Below the pieces are notes generated by a model that saw only the letters and a list, made by a program, of their open reading frames with translations, was not told where the DNA came from and did not search any database. Source: a virus. Taken from it: 30,093 nucleotides of DNA. The stretch lies in the IMG/VR virus record IMGVR_UViG_3300038701_002844, positions 1 to 30,093 of that record; one strand, 5' to 3'. A program made the position numbers and the translations under genes. Below are positions 14,838-21,792 of the stretch, one piece after another. How positions within the stretch are numbered: position 1 is the stretch's first letter; each line of letters opens with the position of its first letter.

Positions 14838-14921
14838 TTAACGTTGGCGGCGCAGGATGGCGGCGAGGAAGATCAGGGTGATGACCAGGACCATGGGGAC
14901 GGATTCGATGATCTTATCCAT
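14838..14921 (-). CDS. 27-aa membrane microprotein overlapping gam
   Basis: The ORF encodes 27 residues: MDKIIESVPM followed by VLVITLIFLAAIL and RRQR. One strongly hydrophobic helix with an Arg-rich end predicts a single membrane pass. Its ATG lies in the last eight bases of gam (ATGGATAA), the same packing as other true genes here. Family and role are unknown. Confidence 0.5.
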   Translation of the reverse strand: MDKIIESVPMVLVITLIFLAAILRRQR

Positions 14922-15498
14922 TGGCGGCCTCCTTATCTGCGACGACGGGAGCGCCGGTTTTGCCGCTGGCGGAGGGGGCGAACTTGAAGGCTTCGTCTTT
15001 GATGACCTCGATACCGAGGGAGCGGAGGAAGGATTGTTCTTCCGGGCCTTGTTCCCAATGCTCGATGATGGCATCCTTGGCGAGACCGGCTTTGACGGTG
15101 GTCAGCTTTTCGGAAAGAGGCTGGTCTTCGATGACCAGGAGGCCGTCGATGACGTCTTGAATTTTGTAGCCTTTCAGGGCTGCGGTGCGGCCTGGGCTTT
15201 GACGAAAGCCGATGGTGTGACCGGCGATTTTCGCGCTTTGCTTTTCACCGAGCACCTGCTTGCGGTTGGCGACGACGTATCGCTGGATGCGGGCGACGAG
15301 TTCCTTGGCTTCTTTCGCCAGGGATTCGGCTTTGATGTCGAGTTCCTCGCGGACAGCGCGGACCTTGCGCTCGACGAGGATTTTGATTTCGTCGTGTTCG
15401 AGCAGGAGGGATTCGGCTTCGGTGACAGCTTCGGTGAGCTGGTCTTCGGATTGGATGACGGCGGACTTGGCGCGGGTTCTTGCGGTGGTGGTATTCAT
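14914..15498 (-). CDS. gam: Gam-like DNA-end-binding host-nuclease inhibitor
   Basis: The 194-aa protein matches Mu Gam: an N-terminal long helix pair (about 18-75) with many Glu and Lys (EHDEIKILVERKVRAVREELDIKAESLAKEAKELVARIQRYV), then the IAGHTIGFRQSPGR strand segment and a C-terminal LGIEVIKDEAFKFAPS ending. Gam dimers are Ku-like, bind double-strand DNA ends and block host exonucleases, guarding the transposing genome. It lies downstream of A and B as in Mu. The start ATG follows a strongly A-rich leader without Shine-Dalgarno. Confidence 0.9.
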   Translation of the reverse strand: MNTTTARTRAKSAVIQSEDQLTEAVTEAESLLLEHDEIKILVERKVRAVREELDIKAESLAKEAKELVARIQRYVVANRKQVLGEKQSAKIAGHTIGFRQSPGRTAALKGYKIQDVIDGLLVIEDQPLSEKLTTVKAGLAKDAIIEHWEQGPEEQSFLRSLGIEVIKDEAFKFAPSASGKTGAPVVADKEAANG

Positions 15499-15519
15499 AA
15501 TTTGTTCTTTTGGTTTTTT

Positions 15520-15846
15520 TTATTCAGGGGCTGGGAGTCCGAGTCGAGGGGCTGGAAGGCCCTTTCTCGCCGGAGGAGTGCGTTTCTTTTTATCGATTTT
15601 GATGTTTGTCTTGATGGTGGTTTCCACTTCGGTCTCGTCGGGATCGACGTATTCGTAAAAGTCGTATTTTTCCGCGTCGGGAAAGTCGGGATCGTCGGCC
15701 AGCCAATGGGTGGAAACTTGGACTGACTTCTGGAGGAGATTGGCCATTCGAGTGGCATCGGCGAGGGATCTGAAATAGTGCTCGCTTCCGTTGTGACTAA
15801 CCTTGTGGAGAGTTACTTTCGGGGTCTGGGCTGTTTTTTTAGGCAT
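15520..15846 (-). CDS. Hypothetical early protein
   Basis: The 108-aa product is not recognised. Residues 1-50 look alpha-beta (VTLHKVSHNGSEHYFRSLADATRMANLLQKS), residues 52-75 are acidic and aromatic (DDPDFPDAEKYDFYEYVDPDE), and the end is Pro-rich and basic. The last 18 bases with the stop region are identical to those of the 5024-5527 gene. It sits between an 81-aa gene and gam in the early block. Confidence 0.6.
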   Translation of the reverse strand: MPKKTAQTPKVTLHKVSHNGSEHYFRSLADATRMANLLQKSVQVSTHWLADDPDFPDAEKYDFYEYVDPDETEVETTIKTNIKIDKKKRTPPARKGLPAPRLGLPAPE

Positions 15847-15851
15847 TGTTT

Positions 15852-16097
15852 TTATTTGCGGAGTTTGGCCATTTTTAGGCGGCGTTCGGTTTGTTTGATG
15901 GTCTCCATTTCGAGACCATGGCGGTAGAGGTAACGGACGGTTGGCTTTGACTGGGTCTCAACGACAAGGATGCGCCCGCCCGATTTTTCGATGAACGCGC
16001 TAATCACCCACCGGAGATCTTCGTCCTGTGGAGAATCGGCGTCGAACGGGCCGGCGAGAACGCGGAACCCTTTGCCTTTTGCTTCGGTGGGAGTCAT
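15852..16097 (-). CDS. Hypothetical early protein
   Basis: The 81-aa product is not recognised. It has a small alpha-beta look (GFRVLAGPFDA, WVISAFIEKSGGRILVVETQS) and a basic helical end (IKQTERRLKMAKLRK). The start overlaps the stop of the ATPase B gene (ATGA, 16094-16097), so it is translated with the transposition genes. Confidence 0.6.
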   Translation of the reverse strand: MTPTEAKGKGFRVLAGPFDADSPQDEDLRWVISAFIEKSGGRILVVETQSKPTVRYLYRHGLEMETIKQTERRLKMAKLRK

Positions 16098-17110
16098 GAG
16101 ATTTCGGCTTGAGCTTGGTTCGCGGCTTGTAAGAGGGTGGCATCATCGGTGTCGGGGCCGGTGATGCCGCCGTCGCGGATGAGGTCGGAGACGCGGCGAA
16201 GGAAGGCCCAGTGACCGGCGTTGGCGGCGAGTTTGACAACCTGGGCGAGGGTGCCTTTTTTCCATTCCCCGCCAGCGAGACGGCGGTTGAGGAATTTGGC
16301 AGCGCCGTCTTGACCTGGGGTGGAGAGTTCGACCTTGGCGAAGAGGCGATTGTGGAAGAGCTGCTTGCTTTCCTCGCTGGCGATGAAACGAAGCTTTCGA
16401 AGAAGGGTGTTCATTCCGGCGAGGATGATGAGCGCTTCGGACCGGTTCAGGATGGTCTTGATGCAGTTGAGAACTTGACCGGTGCAGTGTTGGGCTTCGT
16501 CGATGGCGAGCATGATGCGGCCTCGCTGGTTGATGATTTCGAGAAGCTTGCGGAGGCGACCGGCTGTTGAGACGGGGCGGTGCTTCTCCGGAACGGCGAG
16601 CGCTTCGAGGATATCACCGAGGGCAGCGCGGAGAGATTTCCAAGTTTCGTCTGCCTCGATAACGGTGAGCATGCCAGCGGCGGGGCCTGCTTTGAGGAGT
16701 TCGAGCGAGGTGGTCTTGCCGCTGCCGCTGCCGCCTTCGATGAGGACGAGGCGGTCTTTGCCATGGTGCTGCATGAGGCGGAGGGCGGTCAAACTGACGA
16801 CCTGAGCGGGATCGAGATCGGAATAGAATTCCTCATCAGCACGTTCCTTGGCGTCGGTTTCAAGCGAGGCCAAGACACCTTTGTAATTGACGAGCTGGCT
16901 GGAGATGCTGAGACCACCGAAATCACGCTTGAGGATTTTGCGCCAGGTTTTGTCACTGCCAAGTCCGGGAAGGCGCTTGGTCCAGGCGCGGATACTGGGG
17001 AGCGGCTTGATGCCCTGGCGAATGGCGTCGATGCGCTCGGCGACGGTGACGAGGTCTTCGGCCATGGAATCGGATTGCTGCCGAGGAGAGGTCTCGACGG
17101 ATTTAAGCAT
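16094..17110 (-). CDS. B: AAA+ ATPase, Mu B-like target-DNA-binding protein
   Basis: The 338-aa protein is the MuB counterpart. Walker A GGSGSGKTT lies at 126-134 and Walker B IMLAIDEAQH at 199-208. The N-terminal 80 residues (AERIDAIRQGIKPLPSIRAWTKRL...) look like the small DNA-binding domain seen in MuB-type proteins. MuB forms ATP-dependent filaments on target DNA, chooses the insertion target and stimulates the transposase. The frame is open further upstream to 17374, but that part is Ser/Pro/Arg-rich shadow; the ATG at 17110 overlaps the stop of the 113-aa gene by 8 bp. It follows transposase A, the standard A-B order. Confidence 0.92.
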   Translation of the reverse strand: MLKSVETSPRQQSDSMAEDLVTVAERIDAIRQGIKPLPSIRAWTKRLPGLGSDKTWRKILKRDFGGLSISSQLVNYKGVLASLETDAKERADEEFYSDLDPAQVVSLTALRLMQHHGKDRLVLIEGGSGSGKTTSLELLKAGPAAGMLTVIEADETWKSLRAALGDILEALAVPEKHRPVSTAGRLRKLLEIINQRGRIMLAIDEAQHCTGQVLNCIKTILNRSEALIILAGMNTLLRKLRFIASEESKQLFHNRLFAKVELSTPGQDGAAKFLNRRLAGGEWKKGTLAQVVKLAANAGHWAFLRRVSDLIRDGGITGPDTDDATLLQAANQAQAEIS

Positions 17111-17444
17111 TGGCGGCCTCCTCCCCTGCGGTAGCCATGACGTGGCGGTGACAATGCGGGACGAACTGCTTGCCGGTGCCGTTGAGGTCGGCGACGACGC
17201 AGGCAAGGGATCTCTCGTACTTGCGCTCGATGCGAGCCATGGCGAGGAGTCGGGCCGGGTAGTCCGGGCCGTGACGCTTGGCGAAGAGGGCGAGGCGGAG
17301 ACCGAGGGCTTGCGCGGAGGTCTTGAACCCGGCGGGGGCCATGATGGTGTGAAGTTCCAGGGCGACCTCGTCAATGGTGAGAGCTGCGGAGGAATCGAGG
17401 TCGCCAGGGAGGCCTGGCGGGCGGTGGTGTTTAATGGGTTTCAT
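17103..17444 (-). CDS. Hypothetical protein between A and B
   Basis: The 113-aa product is not recognised. It has a basic start (MKPIKHHRPPGLPGDL), a helical middle (TIDEVALELHTIM, ALGLRLALFAKRHGPDYPARLLAMARIERKYERSL) and a His/Cys-containing end (FVPHCHRHVMATA). The start follows an A-rich leader. It lies between transposase A and ATPase B in an otherwise classic pair and overlaps B, so it is made with them and could adjust transposition. Confidence 0.65.
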   Translation of the reverse strand: MKPIKHHRPPGLPGDLDSSAALTIDEVALELHTIMAPAGFKTSAQALGLRLALFAKRHGPDYPARLLAMARIERKYERSLACVVADLNGTGKQFVPHCHRHVMATAGEEAANA

Positions 17445-17474
17445 CGTTGTTTATTGTTTGGGTTTGAAAGCGGT

Positions 17475-19301
17475 TTAGGCTTCGGAGATTTCGGTTTCGA
17501 GGCGGGCAATCTCGGCGGCGCGGGCCTCGGGGGAGGCGAAGCGAGAGAAGCGGGATGAGGTAGCGGCCTCGGGGGCGACGGGGCGCGGAGATGGGGCCGG
17601 GGCGGGCATAGTCTCGGCGGGGGCCGGGGTTTGGGCTTGGGTTTCGTTGCGCTTGATGGTGCCTGCTTTGGCGGAGTTCCCCTGGCCATCGGCGGCGGCG
17701 ACTTCGCGGGGGCCTTGACCGTTGGCGACGATGGCGCGGAATGATGTCCGCGCCCCTGCCGTGGCCTTGCGGCGGGCGATGAGATGCGGGGAGAGTGCTT
17801 CGGCGGCGCTGAATTGAGGGGCGAGACCATGGCATGGAGCGGCGGTGAAGAGGACTTCGTGCAGACCGAAATGTTCCCGGTTGCGCGGGCCGGTTTCGTT
17901 GTTGACGATGCGGGCACCGAGTTCGGGCCGGGCGGGATCGCAGGCGACGAGCACTTTGTGACCGGTTTCGAGGTGGAGGCCGTCGATGATGCCGTTGACG
18001 GTGAAGTAGAGAGGAGCCCAGCCCGCGCCGGGGTTGATGCGGACCTGACCAGAGCTGACGACTGCCGCCTTTTTGGTGGGGTAGAAATACCAGGCGGAAT
18101 CTTCGGGAAGAGACTTGGTGTGCCAGCCGTGGCGGGCGACGAGGTCGTTTGGCGCAACCCGCTCGTTGAGATGCTCGCGCATGGCCTGGCGGTCGTTGAT
18201 GACGCGGGCGGCGGCTTCGTGCTTGTCCGAGGATTCGTGAATGGAGAGGAAACCGAGTTCGCGGGCGTCGAGGTTGACGTTTCGGGATTGACGGAGGCGC
18301 TTGGCGGCGAGTTCGAACTGGCCACGCTTGCGACCGATGTCGATGCCGGTGTGACCGAGCCAGCGTTGCAGGAAGTTGAAGCCACCTTCGATGATGCTTT
18401 TCGACTTCGACTTGAAGACGTGCTCGACGCGCATGATGTCGCGGAGGTCTCCCCATCGGTCGCCATCGTCGAGTTTGAGGCCATGAACGCCGGATGATTC
18501 CCAGATGCCGCGTTCGAGGCGGAGGAGGCCGGGGAGTCCGTGCGAGCGGACGAGACGCTCGATGAAGCGGAGAACGTCTTCGGCGCGGTAGGCATCGCGC
18601 TCGCGGCCAATATGGTCGAATCCGAGCCAGAGGGAGGCGGCGAGGTCTTTTGCGGCGAGGACCTGGCGGTTGACGTTGACGGTCTTCGACTCGGGGCATT
18701 CGTGCCAGTAAGGTTGATTGGTCGAATAATCGTCGAGTTCCCAGACCATGCCGGGGAGGATCTCGCGTTGCGTTCCGTCTTCGAGCATCTCGAACATGCC
18801 GCGACGGGTGACCATTTCGGTTTGCTGGTGGGATTTTTTGCCCTCGAAGAGCGATCGTTCCTCGTCGGTGACGTGGAAGGCGCGGAGGACAGACCGGGGC
18901 CAGGCGATGCGCTTCCGCTCGGACATGGCCTTCTCTTCGTACCCGCGCATCATCTCGGCGATGGCGGGGCGGACGATGAGTTCGTCGGTGCCGTCGTAGG
19001 TTTTATCGCTACGGATGAAGAACCAGGCGGCGACATCGACGGACTCCTTGGTGAGTCGATACCAGCGGGCGAGATTGGTTTCAGCGGCGTTGAATTCGAG
19101 CTTTCTGGGGCGGCCCGTTTTGGACTGAGTGAGGCGCAGGGCTTCCTCGCAGTCGCCCCCAGACTCTTTAATCTTCTTGAGCCAAGTGTAAACGGTCTGG
19201 CGCGAGCAACCAACCCGGAAGGCGATCTCCTTTGGCGCGACCTTGGCGGCAGCGAGACGCTGGATCTCTTCGAGCTTGGCGAGTGTGAGGGGCTTGGACA
19301 T
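17475..19301 (-). CDS. A: Mu-like DDE transposase A
   Basis: The 608-aa protein has an N-terminal helix-turn-helix (IAFRVGCSRQTVYTWLKKI, about 26-44), a linker, and the retroviral-integrase-type core: WELDDYSTN gives the first acidic residue (D190 or D191), RLERGIW (E263) stands where the second Asp is expected, and SIIEGGFNFLQ gives the closing Glu (E305). A beta-barrel-like part follows (about 425-480, INPGAGWAPLYF..GHKVLVACDP), as in Mu transposase C-terminal domains. The last 80 residues are Ala/Pro/Thr-rich and may carry the B-binding tail. It cuts and joins both phage ends for integration and replicative transposition. It follows the ParB-like gene with a 5-bp gap. Confidence 0.93.
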   Translation of the reverse strand: MSKPLTLAKLEEIQRLAAAKVAPKEIAFRVGCSRQTVYTWLKKIKESGGDCEEALRLTQSKTGRPRKLEFNAAETNLARWYRLTKESVDVAAWFFIRSDKTYDGTDELIVRPAIAEMMRGYEEKAMSERKRIAWPRSVLRAFHVTDEERSLFEGKKSHQQTEMVTRRGMFEMLEDGTQREILPGMVWELDDYSTNQPYWHECPESKTVNVNRQVLAAKDLAASLWLGFDHIGRERDAYRAEDVLRFIERLVRSHGLPGLLRLERGIWESSGVHGLKLDDGDRWGDLRDIMRVEHVFKSKSKSIIEGGFNFLQRWLGHTGIDIGRKRGQFELAAKRLRQSRNVNLDARELGFLSIHESSDKHEAAARVINDRQAMREHLNERVAPNDLVARHGWHTKSLPEDSAWYFYPTKKAAVVSSGQVRINPGAGWAPLYFTVNGIIDGLHLETGHKVLVACDPARPELGARIVNNETGPRNREHFGLHEVLFTAAPCHGLAPQFSAAEALSPHLIARRKATAGARTSFRAIVANGQGPREVAAADGQGNSAKAGTIKRNETQAQTPAPAETMPAPAPSPRPVAPEAATSSRFSRFASPEARAAEIARLETEISEA

Positions 19302-19306
19302 GGCTT

Positions 19307-20236
19307 TTAGGCTTCGCGGTCTTCGAGGATGCCGGAAATGACGACGGCGATCTCGCTGGCGAGTTCTTCGTTTTGGGCGAAGATTTCACGGGCGCAGATT
19401 TCGATGAATTGCTCGCGGTCTTCGCCGGAGAGCTTCGCGAAATGATCGCGAGTGGGAGCGAGAGCGGAACGAAGTCGGAGGGCGGTCTTGCGCTTGACCT
19501 CTTGCCACTTTTGCTCGGGAGTGCGGGACTTTGAGGGCTTGTCTTCGCCGAGAGAGAGGGCGATGACGGCGGAAATGACGCCGCGAAGACTGCTGCGAGG
19601 GGAAAAGATGGAGTCTTCGAATTTGGCCTTGGCCCCTGGGACGAAGACGAGACGACCTTCGGCGTCGCGCTTGCCAGTTTTATGGAAGAAGTGGAAGAGC
19701 TTGACCGCATCCGACATGAGGGCCTTGGAGACACCGACTTTATCGGCGAGAGCGGAGGCGGTTAAGAGTTCACTCAGTGAACTCTTGCCGCGATTCTCTT
19801 CGGTCGCGGCCTCGGGATGGATGAGGGTGGCGAGGTAGGCGATTGCCCCTTTGCTCATGGGCTTGTTGAGCGTGGCGGATGCGATGACACTCTTGGCGTC
19901 GTCTTTCGCGAGGATCTCGACAGGAACCTTGGAGAGTTTGAGTTCCTCGGCAATCTCCAGGCGGTGACGACCATCGAGAACATGGAAGCTCTTGTCCTTG
20001 TCGCCTGCGGAGCAAACCTGAATGGGCTTGCGGATGCCGTTGGCGCGGACGTCTTCACGAAGGGCAGCGAGGTGAGTCTCGATCTCTTCTTTCTTTTCGA
20101 GATGGAGCGCCTTCTTGTCGCCGCCTTTTTTGGCCAACTCCCCTTCCCGCTTGGCGAGCCGGGAGAGCATGCCGGTTTGTTTGAGGAGTGGATGCGGCTT
20201 GAGTCGCGAGACCGCGATGGTGGTAAAATTGTTCAT
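19307..20236 (-). CDS. ParB-like N-terminal domain protein
   Basis: The 309-aa protein has the ParB/sulfiredoxin-type domain: LREDVRANGIRKPIQV followed by SFHVLDGRHRLEIAEEL (about 58-104), with the DGRHR motif. A DNA-binding-like helical part follows, including ALADKVGVSKALMSDAVKLF (about 170-190). No plasmid-type ParA partner is present. As the second gene of the early arm, directly before transposase A, it may bind phage DNA or regulate early steps; this is not proven. Its ATG overlaps the Ner-like stop as TAATG. Confidence 0.82.
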   Translation of the reverse strand: MNNFTTIAVSRLKPHPLLKQTGMLSRLAKREGELAKKGGDKKALHLEKKEEIETHLAALREDVRANGIRKPIQVCSAGDKDKSFHVLDGRHRLEIAEELKLSKVPVEILAKDDAKSVIASATLNKPMSKGAIAYLATLIHPEAATEENRGKSSLSELLTASALADKVGVSKALMSDAVKLFHFFHKTGKRDAEGRLVFVPGAKAKFEDSIFSPRSSLRGVISAVIALSLGEDKPSKSRTPEQKWQEVKRKTALRLRSALAPTRDHFAKLSGEDREQFIEICAREIFAQNEELASEIAVVISGILEDREA

Positions 20237-20433
20237 TAGTTAGACTGAGTTGACTTTCTTACAGGGAGATTCTCGACACGCTCGAGAAGGCTTCGGGATT
20301 GGCGTTCTCCTTTGAGAACACGATGAAGATGGCTGAAATTCACTCCCAGGCGACGAGCGCCAGTTCGTAAGCTCCAACCCTTTTCCTTGAATTTCGCGAG
20401 TTCCTTGGTCATGTGGGGTGCGTCCTTGGTCAT
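20236..20433 (-). CDS. Ner/Cro-like regulator, first gene of left arm
   Basis: The 65-aa product contains a helix-turn-helix: LAKFKEKGWSLRTGARRLGVNFSHLHRVLKGERQSRSLLERV (about 12-53). It is the size of Mu Ner and stands where Ner does, divergent from the repressor and first in the transposition operon. Ner-type proteins damp early and repressor transcription. The frame runs open to 20541 over the repressor gene, but the ATG at 20433 is the likely start; a second ATG at 20412 is possible, since ATGACCAAGGA occurs twice. It overlaps the ParB-like start. Confidence 0.75.
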   Translation of the reverse strand: MTKDAPHMTKELAKFKEKGWSLRTGARRLGVNFSHLHRVLKGERQSRSLLERVENLPVRKSTQSN

Positions 20434-20448
20434 GTTGCCAGCAACCCT

Positions 20449-20464
20449 AATCACGTAAACGCGA
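20449..20464 (+). promoter_or_regulatory. Candidate operator 1 in the divergent control region
   Basis: The 16 bases AATCACGTAAACGCGA lie in the 37-bp gap between the two divergent start codons. An inverse copy with 14/16 identity is at 20501-20516, 52 bp away, about five helical turns. Such a pair fits binding of the repressor or Ner-like protein to both promoters. Binding is inferred. Confidence 0.5.
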
Positions 20465-20470
20465 CACGCA

Positions 20471-20917
20471 ATGAAAAAATCACACAATAGCGATTTTATT
20501 TCGCGCTTACGCGATTTAATGAAGGAGCACAACCTGAGCAATGCGGCGGATCTGGCTCGGCATTGTGATGTAGGGTGGTCAACTGCTAACCAATGGTTGC
20601 AAGGCTCGATCCCTCGAAAGCATTCACTTCACAACCTGGCATCACGTTTACGAGTCACGTCTTCATGGCTTGAAACTGGCGAGGGAAAGCGGGAGCCAGT
20701 GAATAAGGACGCAGTCGAGAGCGGGAGCCTTGCCGAACACGAGGTCGAATTTAACCAAAACCACGACCACCACCGAGCGCTCGTGAAGGCGCTGGTCGAG
20801 AAGATGCGGAAGGTGGAGGTGCTTGACCTGGTGGATGAGCTTCTCCGGAAGTCAAAGACAGCGAAGGCACAAATCTTGATTGACTTATTGCGAGAAAGAG
20901 AGAGGAGAGAGGAATGA
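20471..20917 (+). CDS. XRE-type phage repressor
   Basis: The 148-aa protein has an N-terminal XRE helix-turn-helix (about 9-70: ISRLRDLMKEHNLSNAADLARHCDVGWSTANQWLQGSIPRKHSLHNLASRLRVTSSWLETG). The rest is acidic then helical (ALVKALVEKMRKVEVLDLVDELL) and may form the oligomer contact. There is no LexA-like peptidase domain, so RecA-driven self-cleavage is not expected and induction would differ from lambda. It is divergent from the Ner-like gene with 37 bp between start codons, which matches the lysogeny switch of transposable phages. Confidence 0.85.
   Translation: MKKSHNSDFISRLRDLMKEHNLSNAADLARHCDVGWSTANQWLQGSIPRKHSLHNLASRLRVTSSWLETGEGKREPVNKDAVESGSLAEHEVEFNQNHDHHRALVKALVEKMRKVEVLDLVDELLRKSKTAKAQILIDLLRERERREE
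20501..20516 (-). promoter_or_regulatory. Candidate operator 2, inside the repressor gene start
   Basis: On the minus strand the bases read AATCGCGTAAGCGCGA, differing from operator 1 at two of 16 positions and opposite in direction. It lies in codons 11-16 of the repressor gene, as might be expected when the intergenic gap is too short to hold all binding sites. Confidence 0.45.
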
Positions 20918-21096
20918 AAAACCCAAGCGCAAAAGACCTCCCGATAATGTGGCAAGTGTTCGTCTTGGTGGCGATGGTGGTGGCGTTTTTCGTTTTCGCT
21001 TATGGGGCGAGACCGATTTTGGCGGCTGGCATTTTCTTGGGCGCGATTGTTGCGTCGTGGATCAAGGGGCTGACGATGCGGTCGGCTGGGGATTGA
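20914..21096 (+). CDS. Small two-pass membrane protein after the repressor
   Basis: The 60-aa product has two hydrophobic segments (about 12-31 and 35-50) separated by a short GARP loop. The start overlaps the repressor stop (ATGA) so it is likely made in the lysogen together with the repressor, and a late-promoter-like element follows it. A membrane protein made with the repressor could serve superinfection exclusion; a holin role is less likely given the separation from the lysis operon. Family not recognised. Confidence 0.65.
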   Translation: MKNPSAKDLPIMWQVFVLVAMVVAFFVFAYGARPILAAGIFLGAIVASWIKGLTMRSAGD

Positions 21097-21124
21097 CCTC
21101 CATCGCTCCCACCGCGTTTTGAGG
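21097..21124 (+). promoter_or_regulatory. 28-bp element upstream of lysis-packaging arm, candidate late promoter
   Basis: Starting right after the stop of the 60-aa gene, this holds CCTCCATCGCTCCCAC, one variable base, GCGTTTTG, one variable base and GG. It is 26/28 identical to the element at 9604-9631 before the protease gene. The distance to the next start codon is about 32 bp, against about 30 bp for the other copy. It is in non-coding DNA at the head of a late arm, as expected of a promoter or activator site (compare Mu P_lys). Confidence 0.6.
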
Positions 21125-21156
21125 CGGATTGAAATAGCGTTCATGCTCTCTCTTGC

Positions 21157-21480
21157 ATGGACGCTCTTTTTTTACCTTTGGCAGCTGGCTCGACCGGATC
21201 GAATTCGGGTTGGGCTTGGGCGGCGGGCTTGATTGTGGCGCTTTGCCTGGTTGATCGAGCGATGGCAGCTTGGCGGGGGGCGAAAGTGGAGGATATGGCG
21301 CGAGATTTGAAGCGGGACGGGATTGTGACGCGGTCGGAATTTACCCAGGAGACGGCGCGGATTTTAGAAACGCACAAGGAAACGGAGGCTCGCCTGGAGA
21401 GTCTGGAGCGGTCGTTTGAGCAGGAACTGAGGAGCATTCACCGGACGCTGGGCCGGATCGAGGGGGCTTTGCAAAAGTAG
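21157..21480 (+). CDS. Membrane-anchored coiled-coil protein, Mu gp25/DUF2730-like
   Basis: The 107-aa product has one N-terminal membrane segment (about 18-37, GWAWAAGLIVALCLVDRAMA) followed by a long charged coiled coil (about 48-106) ending LESLERSFEQELRSIHRTLGRIEGALQ. This layout is that of the DUF2730 proteins which precede the packaging genes in Mu-like phages. The role is unknown; it is often placed near lysis genes. It is the first gene after the 28-bp element, so it opens the right late arm. Confidence 0.65.
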   Translation: MDALFLPLAAGSTGSNSGWAWAAGLIVALCLVDRAMAAWRGAKVEDMARDLKRDGIVTRSEFTQETARILETHKETEARLESLERSFEQELRSIHRTLGRIEGALQK

Positions 21481-21486
21481 GACGCT

Positions 21487-21792
21487 ATGGACTTGGATTT
21501 ACTGACGAGCATTCCATCGGAGATTTTCGCCGGGGCGATTGCATGGTTTCTGATTCGCTGGCTGACGGGGCAGATCGCGGGTCAGCTGCGGGAGATCAAG
21601 GCGGCGACGACGGCGCAGACGCTGACGAACATCGAGCATTATAAATTCGCGCTGATCCACGATGCGCAGAGTCGCGGGGTGCATGAGCCAGGAGAAGAGG
21701 ATGTCTCGGCGGTGCATCGCCTGGCGTTCGAGGAATACCAGAAGATCAATGATTCTCTCTCCAACCTGAAAGACCAGATTTCGAAATTATGA
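21487..21792 (+). CDS. Membrane-anchored helical protein
   Basis: The 101-aa product has one hydrophobic segment (about 12-32, FAGAIAWFLIRWLTGQIAG) and a long helical remainder with a C-terminal coiled coil (INDSLSNLKDQISKL). It resembles its upstream neighbour in plan but not clearly in sequence. It could partner it in the envelope during lysis, for instance as a spanin-like or hemolysin-like accessory; this is inference. Its stop overlaps the next start. Confidence 0.6.
   Translation: MDLDLLTSIPSEIFAGAIAWFLIRWLTGQIAGQLREIKAATTAQTLTNIEHYKFALIHDAQSRGVHEPGEEDVSAVHRLAFEEYQKINDSLSNLKDQISKL

Noticed and set aside
17111-17374. N-terminal extension of ATPase B to 17374
   Set aside because: The added residues are a Ser/Pro/Arg-rich out-of-frame reading of the 113-aa gene; the B domain starts properly at 17110.
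17431-18699. Long Arg/Pro- and Ser/Pro-rich frames over the transposase gene
   Set aside because: They overlap the transposase core in other frames and have low-complexity composition with no domain.
20434-20541. N-terminal extension of the Ner-like protein over the repressor start
   Set aside because: It would run antisense through the repressor gene and control region; the compact helix-turn-helix protein starts at 20433.
21143-21232. A 29-codon ORF (MLSLAWTLFF...) overlapping the start of the coiled-coil membrane gene
   Set aside because: It overlaps a better supported gene in another frame for most of its length, and no coupling signal favours it; it could be a leader peptide but support is thin.
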